From assembly GCF_019059575.1 (NCBI RefSeq), contig NW_024881825.1, forward strand, positions 558,001 through 622,000: DNA of 64,000 nucleotides. The letters are read 5' to 3'. Origin of the DNA: Amphibalanus amphitrite. Taxonomy: Eukaryota; Arthropoda; Thecostraca; Balanomorpha; Balanidae. The position numbers and the translations under genes were made by a program. The notes beneath the pieces were generated by a model. It did not search any database. It saw only the letters and a list, made by a program, of their open reading frames with translations, and was not told where the DNA came from. The first letter of the stretch is position 1; each line of letters opens with the position of its first letter. Shown here one piece after another: positions 13,401 to 24,179 of this stretch.

Positions 13401-16400
13401 CATGCCGTGTGAGGACCTCATCGTGGCACCGTTCACCGTCTGTCAGCTGTCCACTTCTTCATCACTTTCGACAGGATACCTTCCAACCGTTTGTGCGTAT
13501 CGTCCTACATTCCTACGATGGTGTCTCGTGCACATTGTCCGCCCCCAGTCCTCACCTGCCAGGGGAAGGTGCCGAAGCCGGCCTGGTTTCCGCCCACGAT
13601 CCGCCGCGTGATGCCGATCCGAGACGTGTCCGAGAGGCCACATCCTGACGGCGGCGGCCGGGCGCGGACAGGGCGCGTCAGTGTACCGTCAGGAGGGACC
13701 CGGGTCTCGGGGGGGGAGGGGGTATAACAAAGAAATACGGCAAGCTGAATCGGGTAATGACTAACGAATGAAACTTTCCGGCAGAATGTTATATATTACT
13801 TAAAAATGAAACACTGAAAGAAATGTAATAAAAAAGAAACACGCAAATCTGTCACATGAAGCGGCCCGTTCCCGGTCATCTCAGTAAGCGCTCAGTCGTT
13901 GAAAGTCTGGATGTTGTGGCGTCTGCCTGCCGCAGGCGCTGTCTGCCCGCAGCAGCAGCGGCCTCGGTGCCGGTCAGAGCGGCCGTCTGGGTCACCGCGC
14001 GGTCTCAGCCGTCGGTCGCTGTCACGGCGGCCAGTCTCAGCCGTCGGTCGCTGTCACGGCGGCCGTCTCAGCCGTCGTCTGTCGGCCTCCACCGCGTGCG
14101 GTGCTGTCGGTCGGTGGTGGTCGGTGCGCGCGCGGCTAGACTACACACCTGCTGAGCGGCGGGCGCTGGGGGTGTCAGGGCGGCCAGTCCACTGGGTCAG
14201 CGGTCAGCGGTCCGGTCAGCGGCACAGGTGAAAACAACACCGGTAGAGAAACAGAGAAAGAGCCTCATGCAAGAAAAGATACCTTATTTAGTGAAAGAAT
14301 CTTCAAACTTGATTTTGATATTAAGCATAGCGAAATTTATCATATTTTGACGAGGCTTGAGAGTTGAGAGAGTTGCAAAATTCTATTTAATAAATCATTG
14401 TTTCCACCTTGAGCCAGATGTTTCGTCAAAACAGTACCTAAGGTCCTTGGTCGGTATTGATATTGCTGCTGTATTGAAAAGGCGCTGTTAGTTATTTGCA
14501 GTTGAACCAACATGTCGCATAGGCATCACCGCATCAGTTTTTTTAAGTATTATTTACAAGCCGTGGGTGTGACCAGATAATTAGTAGTTAAGCGGAAATC
14601 CTATATTTTGTTCAATCAAAGTAATCTGATGAATGAAGTAAAGTAACTATCCTTTCAGTTTTACTTTATATATCGTTAGTGCAGCAAAAACAACAACAAG
14701 TTCATCTCTAACCGTCTAGTCCAAAATACACTGCCTACTAGTCTATTCTGATCGCTTGATTTCGCGTGATTGCTCAAGTTTCTACGGCTAATACCATGCT
14801 GGCGCTAACCTACAGCTAAACTGCGTCAGGGTGGAAGACTTACGTGTATAGTGACCCTCTCCCCGTGCAGGCTCGAGGTCGGTGCGTGGGTGTGCTGCGG
14901 TGCTACTTACAGTTGGTGGCAAACAGTGATTCCTCCCCGGTGGGGGAGAGCATCAGAGGTGATGCATTGGCCGTGGCATGTTGGCCCTGTACAGGTCTAA
15001 TAGATAGTCGCATTTGAGAAATTTGTCAGATCTGCACCATACAATATGTGCTCTTTGTAAGGTCGAGAAACACTTAAACGCACTAAACTGATAGCTGTGT
15101 AACGCGGATGACGATGCACCCTCATCCGTCGCGCCGAATGCTTGTTTCGAGTGTTTTGGTGTAGCTGTGCTCGCTGGGTGTGACGATAACTATTAAAAGC
15201 CCTAATGATGGTGGCAGGGGCGACTTTCATTCCGGGCGGCACATGGGTGCCCTAATGACGCACCTGTGTTCCGGCAGGCGAATATTGAAATGCTAAAATA
15301 TCTACTCTGGTCATTACTCTTATTGCGAAAAGTATCACTGGTGGCCGGGCCTGTGCTAATTTGCCGCCATGGCTTCGTGAACCGTGTCTGTGTGGAATCT
15401 GTCAGTGGTCTATCCTGGCGTAATTGTCTGTCCGCAGCGGGTCTCTGTCCCTCCAACTCCCTCCCGCCCGTCTCTGTCCCTCCGGGTCTCTGTCCCTCCG
15501 GGTCTCTGTCCCTCCGAGGCCCTCCGGCCCGTCTCTGTCCCTCCGTTTCCCTCCGGCCCGTCTCTCCGTTCGGTCCTCGGAAGTCCTCTGCGGTCCTCTG
15601 CGGTCACCCCGGACCGGCGCCACTCACCAGGGTCGTTGCGGACCGGGCCGTAGTCGACGTTGGGCGGCGGCGGCGGGTTGAACGACTTGGCCGACCGGCC
15701 GCCGTGGTCGCAGCAGACGAACATGAAGCCGCCGCAGCCGCCGCGCGCTACGCCGCCCGACATCCAGCACATGAGCGTGAACTGGCACGAGCCGCACGAC
15801 GCCCGATCGCCCAGGAACCGCTCGTCCACCTGAGGCCGGAACCGGTGCACCACTGCGGGAGACAGGGAGAGGGGGGGGGGGGTCAGGGACCGGGGGACAC
15901 ACCACTTCGGGAGACAGGGCAGTCAGGGACCGGGGCTTAAACATTGCGGGACACACGGAGGAATTCACGGGCTGCCAACTGTACTGACACTTCTGTAAGA
16001 AACGAGCAACCTCAAGGCAGGAGGCTGCTGTGTTTATCCGAAGGACTAAGTAACGTAAACATTCCTTGTGATGGCGACAGTACGATACTAGACCCTGTTG
16101 ACGAAATTCCATCAAGTTTTCTCACGGAATTAAGCACATTGGAGAGTAATTGGATACGACACGGATCCCGGCCTGTTATACATATAAGTGCTGTGTCTCC
16201 GATGTCCGTGTCCCCGTGCCGTGTCTGCGGACTTTCCATGCTGGCACCGCTCGGGGACGCGTCAGCCCGTGGACGGGGTGACGCCACGCGGTCAGCGGCG
16301 GCCGCAATCGACCCAGTTCCGGCGCTGTCCGGTCGGTCGCAGCCGGCGCCGCCGGCAAGGCTGTCCGATTGCGTCACAACGGCCGGCTGTGTCAACCGGC

Positions 16401-19400
16401 ACGGACGTCTTGGCCAATGGAGCGGCAGCGACCGGCCGCGGCTGGTGCGAGAGGCTCTGTGTCGCCGAGCGGCCCGCACGGTCATCGTGAGACGTGGTCA
16501 CCGGACGCCGTCGGCACTCAGCAGTGAGGCTGTCAGGGATTGTGGAACGCTGCTTGGTGCCTGTAGTGAGGTAGTGGGGCTGTGAATTGCAGTGGGCGCT
16601 GTTGGCTGCCGGTAATGAGGCTCTTTGCTGGCTGCTGTCCGCCGGTAGTGAGACTACTTAGTTATGAGCTGCAGTGGGACGCTGCAGGTGCCGGTAGACG
16701 GGCAGTGTGGTGGCTGCCGGCTGACAGTAGTGTGACTGTGAGCAGCCGTGGGTCGTGGATGCTACTGGGTGCTGGTAGTGAGGCTGCCAGCGGCTGTGGC
16801 ACACTGCCGGTCGTGGAGGTCGCCCGTCGTCAGGCACTCACCGTTCCGCGGCCGGCAGCGACAGACACGTGCGTTACCCAACCGGTGGCACGGTGAAAGG
16901 ACGCGGCAGGGTCAGCGCGGCCGATGACTGCGCTCCGCCACCTACCACCGCCGCTGGGGCCCTGCCGCCTTGTCATGCGCAGTTTACCGGGTATCGTCTG
17001 ATGGGCAGGCGTCTTTGTCTTCCTTGTCGAGTGAAATTGCAGTCAACAGTGTGGTCCATTCAATGTCCAACCAAGTGGTTCACTTCAAATCTCCTCACTT
17101 AGCCAGGAAGAGCGTCGAGGATGCATGCCAGATGCAAAATAAACTCTATGGCTTGCACATGTTCATTTCATAATATGGCGTTAGCCGCGAATGTGCACGC
17201 CACATGTTCTCATAACACGGTTCCGTGAGATGAAACACTAGTAGGCTCGTTTCGGGTGGGTAGCTGCGGCAGCGGGGCGCGTCCCACACGGTCGTGGCAG
17301 CGCGGCACATGGCAGCAGGCCTCTGCACCGTGACTGGCCGCTCGGCGCCTTGCCTCACCGCCGCCCCGGCGCTGGCGCGTGGCACACCGGTCCGCCAGCG
17401 GCGCTGATGCAATAAAGTGTGTAACAGAGCCGATCGCCGGCCCTGTCGGCCGGTCCCGAACTGTGGCGGAGCCGCTGTGGTCCTGTCGGCTGGTCCAGCT
17501 GTGACACTGTCGGATGAGCTGGCTGTGGCACTGTCGCCCGCAGTCGGAGCCGCTGTACCCCACTCGGGGCCCGCGGGCCGCAGCTGGTTCCGTGGGGGTC
17601 TCCGTCGCCCGCGGCGCGGCCGATCTGACCAGTCATCGCCGCGACGCGCCGGCAGTTGCCCAACGCGGCCAGGAAGACGCGATTGGAAATCGTTGGGCAA
17701 CGCGGCACCGGTCTGCCGACGTCTTGTTGGAAGTCCTTATCTTTGCGCGCTATGGTCACCGGTTGCCACACGCTGACATGGTCTCGGGATTTGCATTGTT
17801 TGCGGATACTGGTGCTCGGTTGCGACAGATCGAGAGTGACTTCAAGGCCAGCCGTGCCTCCTCGTGGAATAGGCGCCTTCGAAGCATATAGAAGCTGTTT
17901 TCTCACTAGAAAAGAACTAGTGGTAGCTCTTATTGGAAGCTCTTGTACAATAAACTTCCTTAGCACAAACCACCCCCACAGTGATGCGTAAAACGACTGT
18001 CACATTCGTCGACAGCCCTCATTCGATACGCTTAGTCGGCGGCTGCTTTCAGAGTAACCGAACTGATGGGGCAGAGAGGGAAGCATGGGAAGCTTTGAAG
18101 TCTGATACCAGACTACCAAATCGCGATCCACCAGTGAACTTCACAATTCACGTGTGTTTTTTGTGTGTTCCAAATGTTTCGAATGTATGGTGCAAAAAAA
18201 AAAAGACAGTTGGATTCAACCGCCAAAACTATTAAAATGCACCCAAAAACGAAACGTACATCGCACTAATTTTGTTGGAAGAAGGGAATTACAAAGTCTT
18301 ACTTCCTTGGGTACATTACTCCCCAAATGCTCCCACCGCGCAGGTGAGAATGCTACATTTCAGATGTAATCCAGTAAGTGATAGAATGGATCTCAGTGTC
18401 TGTCTTCAAGCTTTGAACTCAACGATTTGCATGCAGTTATGTAAAAAAAAGAATATTAATTGGGAATATTCATTTAAATGAAAAGACGTGGAAACTGTCT
18501 TCAACTAAGTTAAATTGAACGGTCACTCAAATCTATTGGTTATTAGTTTGGATGAATGGGCTACCCCAGGCATGGCACTGGCTGCATTAATGGGCATATG
18601 TCTACATAAACTAAAATGGAGCTGAACATGACAATCGAGCGGAAAGAAAATCACTTCTGGCGGTGCCCACTTGAGCAGTAAATAACCCGGCGGCACCGCT
18701 GGGGTAGCTTATGGGATAGCTTATTTATGGGGTACCTCATCGCCGGTGCAGGCTCTCCACCAACGGCTAGGTAAATCCCATTGTGACATCTAGGGACCAT
18801 TGAGCCGGCTTCTAGTCATCGGTCGATGAGTTGGAATCTGAAGACGATTGAAGAGTTGCAAAGCTTTGTTACAATGAGCTGTCCTTGCTTTACCGGTTAT
18901 TGTTAGATACCTGACGAGATCATTTGTTATATAACATAGTGCCCCCTTCTCTCTGCACATACAGCTCATAGCTCTCTAAATTTCCTCTCTTTCACGCCAC
19001 GCTCAGTTGCTGCCTGGTTTAAGTTGCCTCAAGCCGCAGTGCAATTTGCAAGGCAACTATTGCGCTCGGAGTATTTGCAACACCCGGAACGGCCGGCGAG
19101 CCCGGCGCGGCGCGGGTTGGGCAACGGGCGACGGCGGCCCGGCGCCGGCTGACACCGTTGTGAAACGAGCGCGCTCGTTCCGCGTCCGAGCGGCGGTGTG
19201 CCCCGAGCGGCCGCCAGAGCCGGCGCCCCGGCCTTGGGTCAAAGCGAGCGGCCGGCTCACACATTTGTCAGCGGTTGCAGCAAGACAGGAGCGGGAGGCG
19301 GTGCGGGCCGGGGCGGGAGATGAGGGTCATAGAAAGGACTCGGGTGCATGGGGCGGTGCACGGAATTCCCCCGACGTGACCGACTGGCTCGGCGCGGAGG

Positions 19401-20778
19401 CTGGCATCAATGCGCGGTTGCATCATGAACTGTGCTCGCCATGATTCTCCGACAGGTCACAGCGCTTCATTTGTTTTTCGAGATGGTGCTAAGTCGCGGA
19501 CTTCTGTTGGATTGATACTAAAGGACTAATGGATTGTGCTCACAGTTAACTTAGATGCCTGAAGTGTACGGTAGTTGGTAGCGCACGCGGTCCCTCCCCC
19601 TCGCTCCCATCTGGCTCACCTGGTCTGGCGCGCCGGTAGGGCCGGCCGGCGCCGTCCGCCCAGGTGCGGCGCACGGGCCGCGCGTTAAAGCCGGTAGTAG
19701 CCGGCAGGCCGTAGCGCTCCAGCACCGAGTCCTGGTCGCCCAGGCGCGCCTGCAGCGCCGTGAACAGCGCGTTCATGACGGCGATCGAGCGGGTCATGTT
19801 GACGTCGTCGGCCTTCCACTGGGTGACCTCGGGCAGCAGGGCGGTCAGGTTGGTGGCGTCGTCCAGCAGGTAGTCCATGGCCGCGTCGAACAGCGTCACG
19901 TTGTAGGCGGCCAGCTCGTACTCGAGCGCCGACAGCGAGTCGTCGGCCGGCTCCTGCGGCGGGTCGGTCGGCGGTGCGCCCAGGTCCCAGGCGTCAGAGT
20001 ACAGCTGCAGCGAGCTGTCCACCGACGACCGGTGGCCCGGGTGGTCCTCGGACTGCCGGCCGGGCTGGTTCTCGGACTGCCTGTGGTGGTGGTCCTCGAT
20101 CAGCCGGTCAGGGCGCTCATTGGAAGGCCGACGGTGGTCTTCCTCCGTCGCCCGATGTTCAGAGAGATGTTCAGAGCGCTCCTCGGATAGATGTTCCGGC
20201 CGCTCCTCGACTACCCGGTGAGGGCGCCCCTCGACTACCCGCTGAGGGCGCCCCTCGGACGGGTGCCCGGTGCGCTCCTCCCCGGCCCTGCGGCCGTCAG
20301 CGGTCGGTGGTCGCTCGCTGTGGTCGGCCGGACCACTGGCAGTGGTGAAGCTGGCCCGGAGCGGACGCCGAGTGTCCGTCTCCTCTGGCAGCTCGGTCGG
20401 CCGCGGCGTGTGCTGCCGCTCGGCCGGCCGGCGGCTGTCAGGGGTGACCCGCCCGGCCGGCCGGGGCCCGCGCTGAGCAGGCCGCCGCCGCTGGGGCTCG
20501 TCATGACGTTCAGCGGGCCCCTCGAGCGGCTCCAGCGGGGTGCTCAGGTCGATGGTCTCCTCCACGTAGCGCGGGAACTGCGCCGGCGCCGGCCGTCCGG
20601 TGGCGGCGGCCGCCTCCCGGACACCGACCACCCTGGGCAGGACGCGCGGCTGGTGCGCCGGCCGGCCGTCGGGCAGCGGCCCGCCGCCGGAGGAGCGCAG
20701 CTGGTGCAGCTCCTGCTGCAGCTGCAGCTGCTGGCAGCCGACCAGCGGCAGCAGCGCCGTCAGCAGCAGCGCCAGCAT
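4459..20778 (-). CDS. Secreted trypsin-like serine protease with N-terminal clip-like module (Notopleural/CG8170-like)
   Basis: Nine coding exons, 5' to 3': 20778-19620, 15852-15628, 13644-13556, 13192-13107, 12743-12585, 6351-6236, 5641-5484, 5062-4963, 4517-4459. All junctions are GT/AG, all phases match and the protein is 716 aa. It starts with a signal peptide ([15 protein letters not shown]). A Pro/Arg/His/Glu-rich low-complexity stalk follows, with degenerate repeats such as [17 protein letters not shown] and three N-glycosylation sequons. A six-Cys module lies at about residues 406-434 (C-x2-C-x5-C-x10-C-x6-CC). Cys463 precedes the activation site R476|IVGG. The triad is His516 (TAGHC), Asp568 (YDVAV) and Ser667 (GDSGGP); Asp661 predicts cleavage after Arg/Lys. 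The zymogen layout resembles arthropod Notopleural/CG8170-type proteases. The start is chosen by the signal peptide; a 5'UTR exon is not identified. An intact retrotransposon sits in the intron 12584-6352. Joining exon 1 to the rest rests on phase and order only. Confidence 0.88.
5063..5190 (-). repeat. Tandem copies of the acceptor and start of the GDSGGP exon
   Basis: The exon begins at 5062 with GGTGACAGCGGCGGACC (minus strand). In the intron just upstream of it, two degenerate copies of acceptor plus exon start lie near 5104-5130 and 5152-5188. They read GTGACAGCGGCTGAC and GTAACAGCGGTGGACC after a CTGACCGGT motif. The spacing is about 50-60 bp. The exon copies are truncated after roughly 20 bases. 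Confidence 0.6.
5265..5483 (-). repeat. Tandem copies of the exon end and donor site (GTGCCAG|GTAATAAAC)
   Basis: The real exon ends at 5484 with GACTCGTGCCAG followed by GTAATAAAC (minus strand). The intron then repeats GACGAGTGCCAG|GTAATAAAC or close variants at about 5440-5463, 5380-5402, 5341-5363 and 5299-5321, with a weaker copy near 5270. Most copies keep an apparently usable CAG|GTAAT donor. Confidence 0.7.
6576..6579. other. Target-site duplication CAAA (left) of Ty3/Gypsy element 1
   Basis: CAAA at 6576-6579 directly precedes the 5' LTR, and the same CAAA at 12571-12574 directly follows the 3' LTR. A 4-bp duplication fits Ty3/Gypsy integrases, which give 4-6 bp. Confidence 0.8.
6580..6835 (+). 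repeat. 5' LTR of Ty3/Gypsy element 1
   Basis: 256 bp, starting TGTTACGGGC and ending CCCGCAACA (TG...CA). It is very GC-rich in the middle and matches the 3' LTR at 12315-12570 base for base as far as I can read. Confidence 0.93.
6838..6855 (+). other. Primer-binding site of Ty3/Gypsy element 1
   Basis: TGGCGCGGTCGGTAGGA begins 3 bases after the 5' LTR. The leading TGG is the complement of a tRNA 3' CCA end. Which tRNA it matches was not determined. Confidence 0.6.
7079..8164 (+). CDS. gag: Gag protein of Ty3/Gypsy element 1
   Basis: Structural protein that packages the element RNA into intracellular particles. The first ATG in the frame is at 7079 ([13 protein letters not shown]), giving 361 aa. 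The N-terminal half looks like a retrotransposon capsid domain, with a conserved [13 protein letters not shown] segment around residue 150. The C-terminal part has three CCHC zinc knuckles: [14 protein letters not shown] near residue 258, [14 protein letters not shown] near 290, and [14 protein letters not shown] near 318. The frame closes at TAG 8162-8164. Pol continues in the -1 frame, overlapping by 19 bases. Confidence 0.93.
   Translation: MDFNDTILVSRTPRFAGIETDDWERWISRFESLTVGLGDVERVKRLLPLLDGVALDYAHSLYQGDSSYSEIKSGLGVRFGRLIEPLQAQAELGRASQSPGESAESFADRIKRLGRAAFPHSTGPSGEGKGPEETYAERAFVMKTLTSRFICGLRDEWLQTKLCHRNPESLSAAVAVIRELHKRQEVVQAVRAANPSTHTGTGPLPLGAVASAVHAEVGGGSQQDARIAQLQQEIGQLRSSLEAFAVAKTDHLPEAVKCYGCGAPGHFRRDCPVVRRGQPRTGPRATRVKCFSCGQEGHIRSNCQSAVQAATPLQPFCLFCGEAGHWMAACHSRLQQGPPAMGGRRGLMSREALPSDKPAEN
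8146..12204 (+). CDS. pol: Pol polyprotein of Ty3/Gypsy element 1 (protease, RT, RNase H, integrase)
   Basis: The -1 frame opens after a stop at 8143-8145 and runs to 12204. There is no ATG near the beginning, so expression by -1 frameshifting from gag is likely. Counting residues from 8179: aspartic protease VDSGADFS near 30; RT with the catalytic YLDD box near 485 (9633-9644); RNase H with [10 protein letters not shown] near 632; integrase zinc finger H-x5-H-x29-C-x2-C near 914-955; DDE core with Asp in AMDITEM, Asp in TDQGAQF and Glu in DGMVERF; then a GPY/F-like C-terminal segment ([10 protein letters not shown], ending HHNDLKEF). No internal stop is present. All catalytic boxes are intact, so it may still be active. 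Confidence 0.94.
12302..12314 (+). other. Polypurine tract of Ty3/Gypsy element 1
   Basis: GAGGGGGGAGGGG abuts the 3' LTR start TGTTACGG. This is the expected position of the plus-strand primer. Confidence 0.8.
12315..12570 (+). repeat. 3' LTR of Ty3/Gypsy element 1
   Basis: 256 bp, same ends and sequence as the 5' LTR. It is followed by the duplicated target CAAA (12571-12574), then 8 bases of host intron, then the protease-gene donor site at 12584-12583. Confidence 0.93.
13000..13106 (-). repeat. Tandem copies of the exon end and donor of the His516 exon
   Basis: On the minus strand the exon ends GGACACTGCGTGGCCAG|GTCAGA at 13107/13106. The intron continues with GGTCACTGCGTGATAGCGTC, GGGCACTGAGTGGCCAG|GTCAGA and GGTCACTGCTTGGTCACGTCAG. 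These are three decayed copies of the same junction with a spacing of roughly 30-40 bp. Confidence 0.65.
14006..14085. repeat. Short GC-rich tandem repeat
   Basis: CTCAGCCGTCGGTCGCTGTC followed by ACGGCGGCC is repeated about two and a half times in the intron between exons 2 and 3 of the protease gene. No function is visible. Confidence 0.6.
15430..15575. repeat. Minisatellite with GTCTCTGTCCCTCC units
   Basis: The motif GTCTCTGTCCCTCCGG and shortened variants recur about seven times. The tract is in the intron just 3' of the clip-like exon on the minus strand. Open frames through it are a by-product of the repeat. Confidence 0.7.
15853..15960 (-). repeat. Duplicated acceptor region of the clip-like exon
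   Basis: On the + strand the true boundary reads CACCACTGCGGGAGACAGGG and is followed by GTCAGGGACCGGGGG. A second copy (CACCACTTCGGGAGACAGGG, GTCAGGGACCGGGG) lies directly beyond it and a third weak copy (ACATTGCGGGACAC) at about 15940. The acceptor plus a few exon bases have therefore been tandemly duplicated. Confidence 0.6.
15961..19560. other. Intron of the serine protease gene, no further gene seen
   Basis: This is the bulk of the 3.8 kb intron between the signal-peptide exon and the clip-like exon. It is mostly GC-rich sequence with short degenerate G/T-rich repeats (for example 16560-16800) and an AT-rich stretch at 18150-18550. Open frames here show no recognisable domain and no periodic codon preference. 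Confidence 0.5.
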
Positions 20779-21837
20779 CGCGGGGCGCCGGCGCTCTCTG
20801 CCGGCATACGGAAACGGTCCACGGTCAGCATCGCCGACGCGGCGACAGTCACGGTCAGAACACTGCACACACACAAACAGAATTACGAGGACATTAAGCG
20901 TGCATCAGTGGACGACATTCGACAGCATGGACAACATTGCTTCAATCGTGTCTAGCGCACATCAAAACTGGAATGCGACATTGCCACCAGCCAGCACTAG
21001 TGACAGCGACTTTTGATGCCCAATTCGGTAGCGCTTTGATTCTGCTGCTCTTGTAGCCTGAGCAGTACCTACGGCGTGTCATTTGTGAAAGTGTTCTGGG
21101 CGACAGGCAGTCAAGTTGCGGCAGATCGACCTTTCTGCGGCGCACATTGCTTAAACGGCCAGTGGCGCAACATAAGCACTGCTCGAGTCGCCGAAATGCC
21201 GTGTAATGGCGGGAGAACACGAAACGAACTTTTGGTGACAGAGACACATTCCTACTGATAAGCTTTATACTGGAGAAGGGCTGTGCAGGCGCACAAGTGT
21301 TGCAGAAATATTCGCACGTGCACGGATACGGGTGCACACGGCGGTCAGATGAGACGTCTACACGATGTGTTCGGCTGTGCTGTTGATACTGACTGCCATT
21401 GTGATGGCTGTCACCTTGATGAGCTAATCGGCCTGTTGTTGTGCCTGTACCCCTCTGTGTGTGCCTGTACCCCTTGTTGTGCCTGTACCCCTCTCCCCTC
21501 CCCTCCCCACCGGGGATCCCTCCCCTCCCCTCCGCTGGGCTGGGGTCGTCGCGAGGCCAGCAGCCGGACACCGGCCTTGGAACTCGGAGGCGCGGGTCGT
21601 TGGACGTAAACACCGCCGGCGACCTAGAGGTAACTTGTGGGTTATTGACCTAGAGGGGACTTGTGGGTACTGTCACTGACCCAGAGAGTGAGCCATTGGG
21701 TGCGGACTGCTGACGGCCAGAAGGAGCCAATTATTACCGAGCCAGAGGGAGCTGTGGGTACTGACCCAGTCACTACCGCCACGAGCCGGAGTGCTCGCAA
21801 TGATTACATACATAGTCTCGGTGTCAGGGGCCATTAA

Positions 21838-22369
21838 AGGAAATAGTTCACTTTCACGAAATTATTTTTTTTTTTTTGCAACGGATTTATGATTTTTTAT
21901 GTTCAAAATAATCAGCAAAGAAAATAAAACCTTTTTATAACAAAAGATTATTTTCTATATTTTGATATAGGAAGAACTTTTCAGTTTCTGTAAGGCACAC
22001 GCGATCCAGTATGAAAAGAGCATGGGTCCCGAAAATTCTTCAGAAACAGAGAAATTATCGCAGCCACCGGCATTTGGGCGATCTGCTCGATCTGATAATG
22101 TTCCCCTGAATGTCCTAATTGATCAGTACGAGAATTTCTCTAGAGTTCTCGTAGATAATTTCTCTACTTTCTGAAGAATTTTCGGGACCCATGCTCTTTT
22201 CATACTGGATGGAAATATATGCAAGGCACACACACGGGACGAGAAATAGAATATCTTTGCCTAGGGTGATCGTTGGGCTGTAAAAGCTCCTGATTTATGC
22301 TCGTCTCAGCCCAAGCTACGGAACTGCTATTCCAGTTCAAAACCCATGTTAAAAAGTGAACTATTTCCT
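21838..22369. mobile_element. MITE with TTAA target duplication and internal hairpin
   Basis: The ends are inverted repeats AGGAAATAGTTCACTTT, flanked by TTAA at 21834-21837 and 22370-22373. Inside, 22004-22059 and 22154-22210 are long inverted arms (ATCCAGTATGAAAAGAG... and its complement) around a loop of about 90 bp. There is no coding capacity. TTAA suggests piggyBac-type mobilisation, but the TIR is not diagnostic. Confidence 0.75.
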
Positions 22370-22553
22370 TTAAGCACGGCCCATCAGCCGGCGGTGTGGC
22401 TCAGAGCAGCCGGTGGTGGGCGGCTCCCGTGCGTGTCGCGTACTTTCACTGCGCTGCGAGCGCCGCGGGGCGCCGGACCGGCACACGCGGTCAGCGCGCC
22501 GGCGCGGCCTTGGCAAGGTCGGACGGCGGGCGACGCTCCCGCCCGCCGCTCAG

Positions 22554-22583
22554 CTGACCGACCGACCGACCGACCGACCGACC
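22554..22583. repeat. (GACC)n microsatellite
   Basis: About seven perfect GACC units, followed by GGGC repeats. Confidence 0.9.
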
Positions 22584-22949
22584 GGGCGGGCGGGCGGGGA
22601 GGAGGGGCACAAACAAACAAAGGCAGAGCCGATTAACACCCTCAGCCGCTCAGCTGACCAAACAGGTGTTGGTGGGGGGAGGGGTTACAAACAAAGGGAG
22701 CGGCGATTAAAGTGCTTATGCTCCCGTCTCTCGCTCAAGATGGGTGAGCGGACCTTCCATGCGGCGTAATCGTTCGGGTGTTCAAATGAAAACGGTTAAA
22801 ATATACACCTTCGACGCGCTTTTATAGCACATTCCCAAGTGACAACCAGAACAGCGTTTTGAAGTAGTTTGGATTGTTAAGCCAGTCTACTTGATCGGCA
22901 TTTGTATGGGATGCGCAGCTGTCTTGGGTCAAATTCGCTATTCCGGTCA

Positions 22950-23520
22950 CATAAGAGATGTGTTGTGATGAGTCACAGCCTCCATAATTCGTTTGCATCT
23001 GTCCTGAGCCACAATCTGCGTGGAACGTTATCTGTTTATGCTGAGTTACAGTGTCCCTTATACGCTAGGCTTTTGTGCTGAGTCGCAGTCCCGCGTATAC
23101 GATGGTTATTTGTACTGAGTCGCAATCTCCTAAAAACGTTATCTAATTGTGCTGAATCGCAGTCTCCGGTGAATGATATTTACTTGTGCTGAGTCGCAGT
23201 CTCCCGCAATCGCTAGCTTTCTGTGCTGAGTCGCAGTCTCCCGTTTACGCTAGCTTTCTGTGCTGAACCGCAGTCTCCCGTTTACAAGAGCTTTCTGTGC
23301 TGAGTCGCAGTCTCTCGTTTACGCTAGCTTTCTGTGCTGAGCCACAGTCTCTAATTACGTCAGCTTTTTGTTCCGAGTCGCAGTCTCCACATACGTCAGC
23401 TGTTTATGCTGAGTCGCAACCTCCCAAATACCTTATCTATCTGTGCTGAGTCGCAGTCTCCTGGCTGCGTTAGTCATTTATGCATAACTGCAGTTTACAA
23501 AAATCGTTAGCTTTTTGTGT
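22950..23520. repeat. 37-bp minisatellite, copy 1
   Basis: About 14 units of roughly 37 bp with a conserved core TGCTGAGTCGCAGTCTCC and a more variable remainder (for example CGTTTACGCTAGCTTTC). It lies inside the duplicated block. Confidence 0.85.
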
Positions 23521-23675
23521 GGAGTTACTGATTCCTTGCGGTCTACTTGCTATGGAACAGGCTCGTGCAATCTCACTGCCGCTTGTTTACTCGTATTAGG
23601 CTAGGCACTTTTTGCTCTCATGTGTCAAAGTGAGAAGAAGAAAGGAAGAGCAAGAGAGATAGAAAAGGAGGGGGA

Positions 23676-23778
<103 letters not shown>

Positions 23779-24179
23779 GTGAAGATGGAGAGATCTTTTC
23801 AGGGAATTCACGAGTGCGTTTTTTTTTTTGGGGGGGGGGGGGGGGACTAGAGATTACGAATGCATGTGAATTGCTGGAATACATGAATGGGTGCAAACAA
23901 AGGGAGCGGCGATTAAAGTGCTTATGCTCCCGTCTCTCGCTCGAGATGGGTGAGCGGACCTTCCATGTGGCATTATCGCTCGGGTGTTCAAATAAAAACG
24001 GTTAAAATATACACCTTCGATGCGCTTTTATAGCACATTCCCAAGTGACAACCAGAGCAGCGTTTTGAAGTAGTTTGGATTGTTAAGCCAGTCTACTTGA
24101 TCGGCATTTGTATGGGATGCGCACTGCGCAGCTGTCTTGGGTCAAACTCGCTATTCCGGTCACATAAGAGATGTGTTGT

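Noticed and set aside
15266-15940. A 224-aa + strand frame with a hydrophobic start
   Set aside because: It runs through a minisatellite and then antisense to the clip-like exon of the protease, which is the better supported coding strand.
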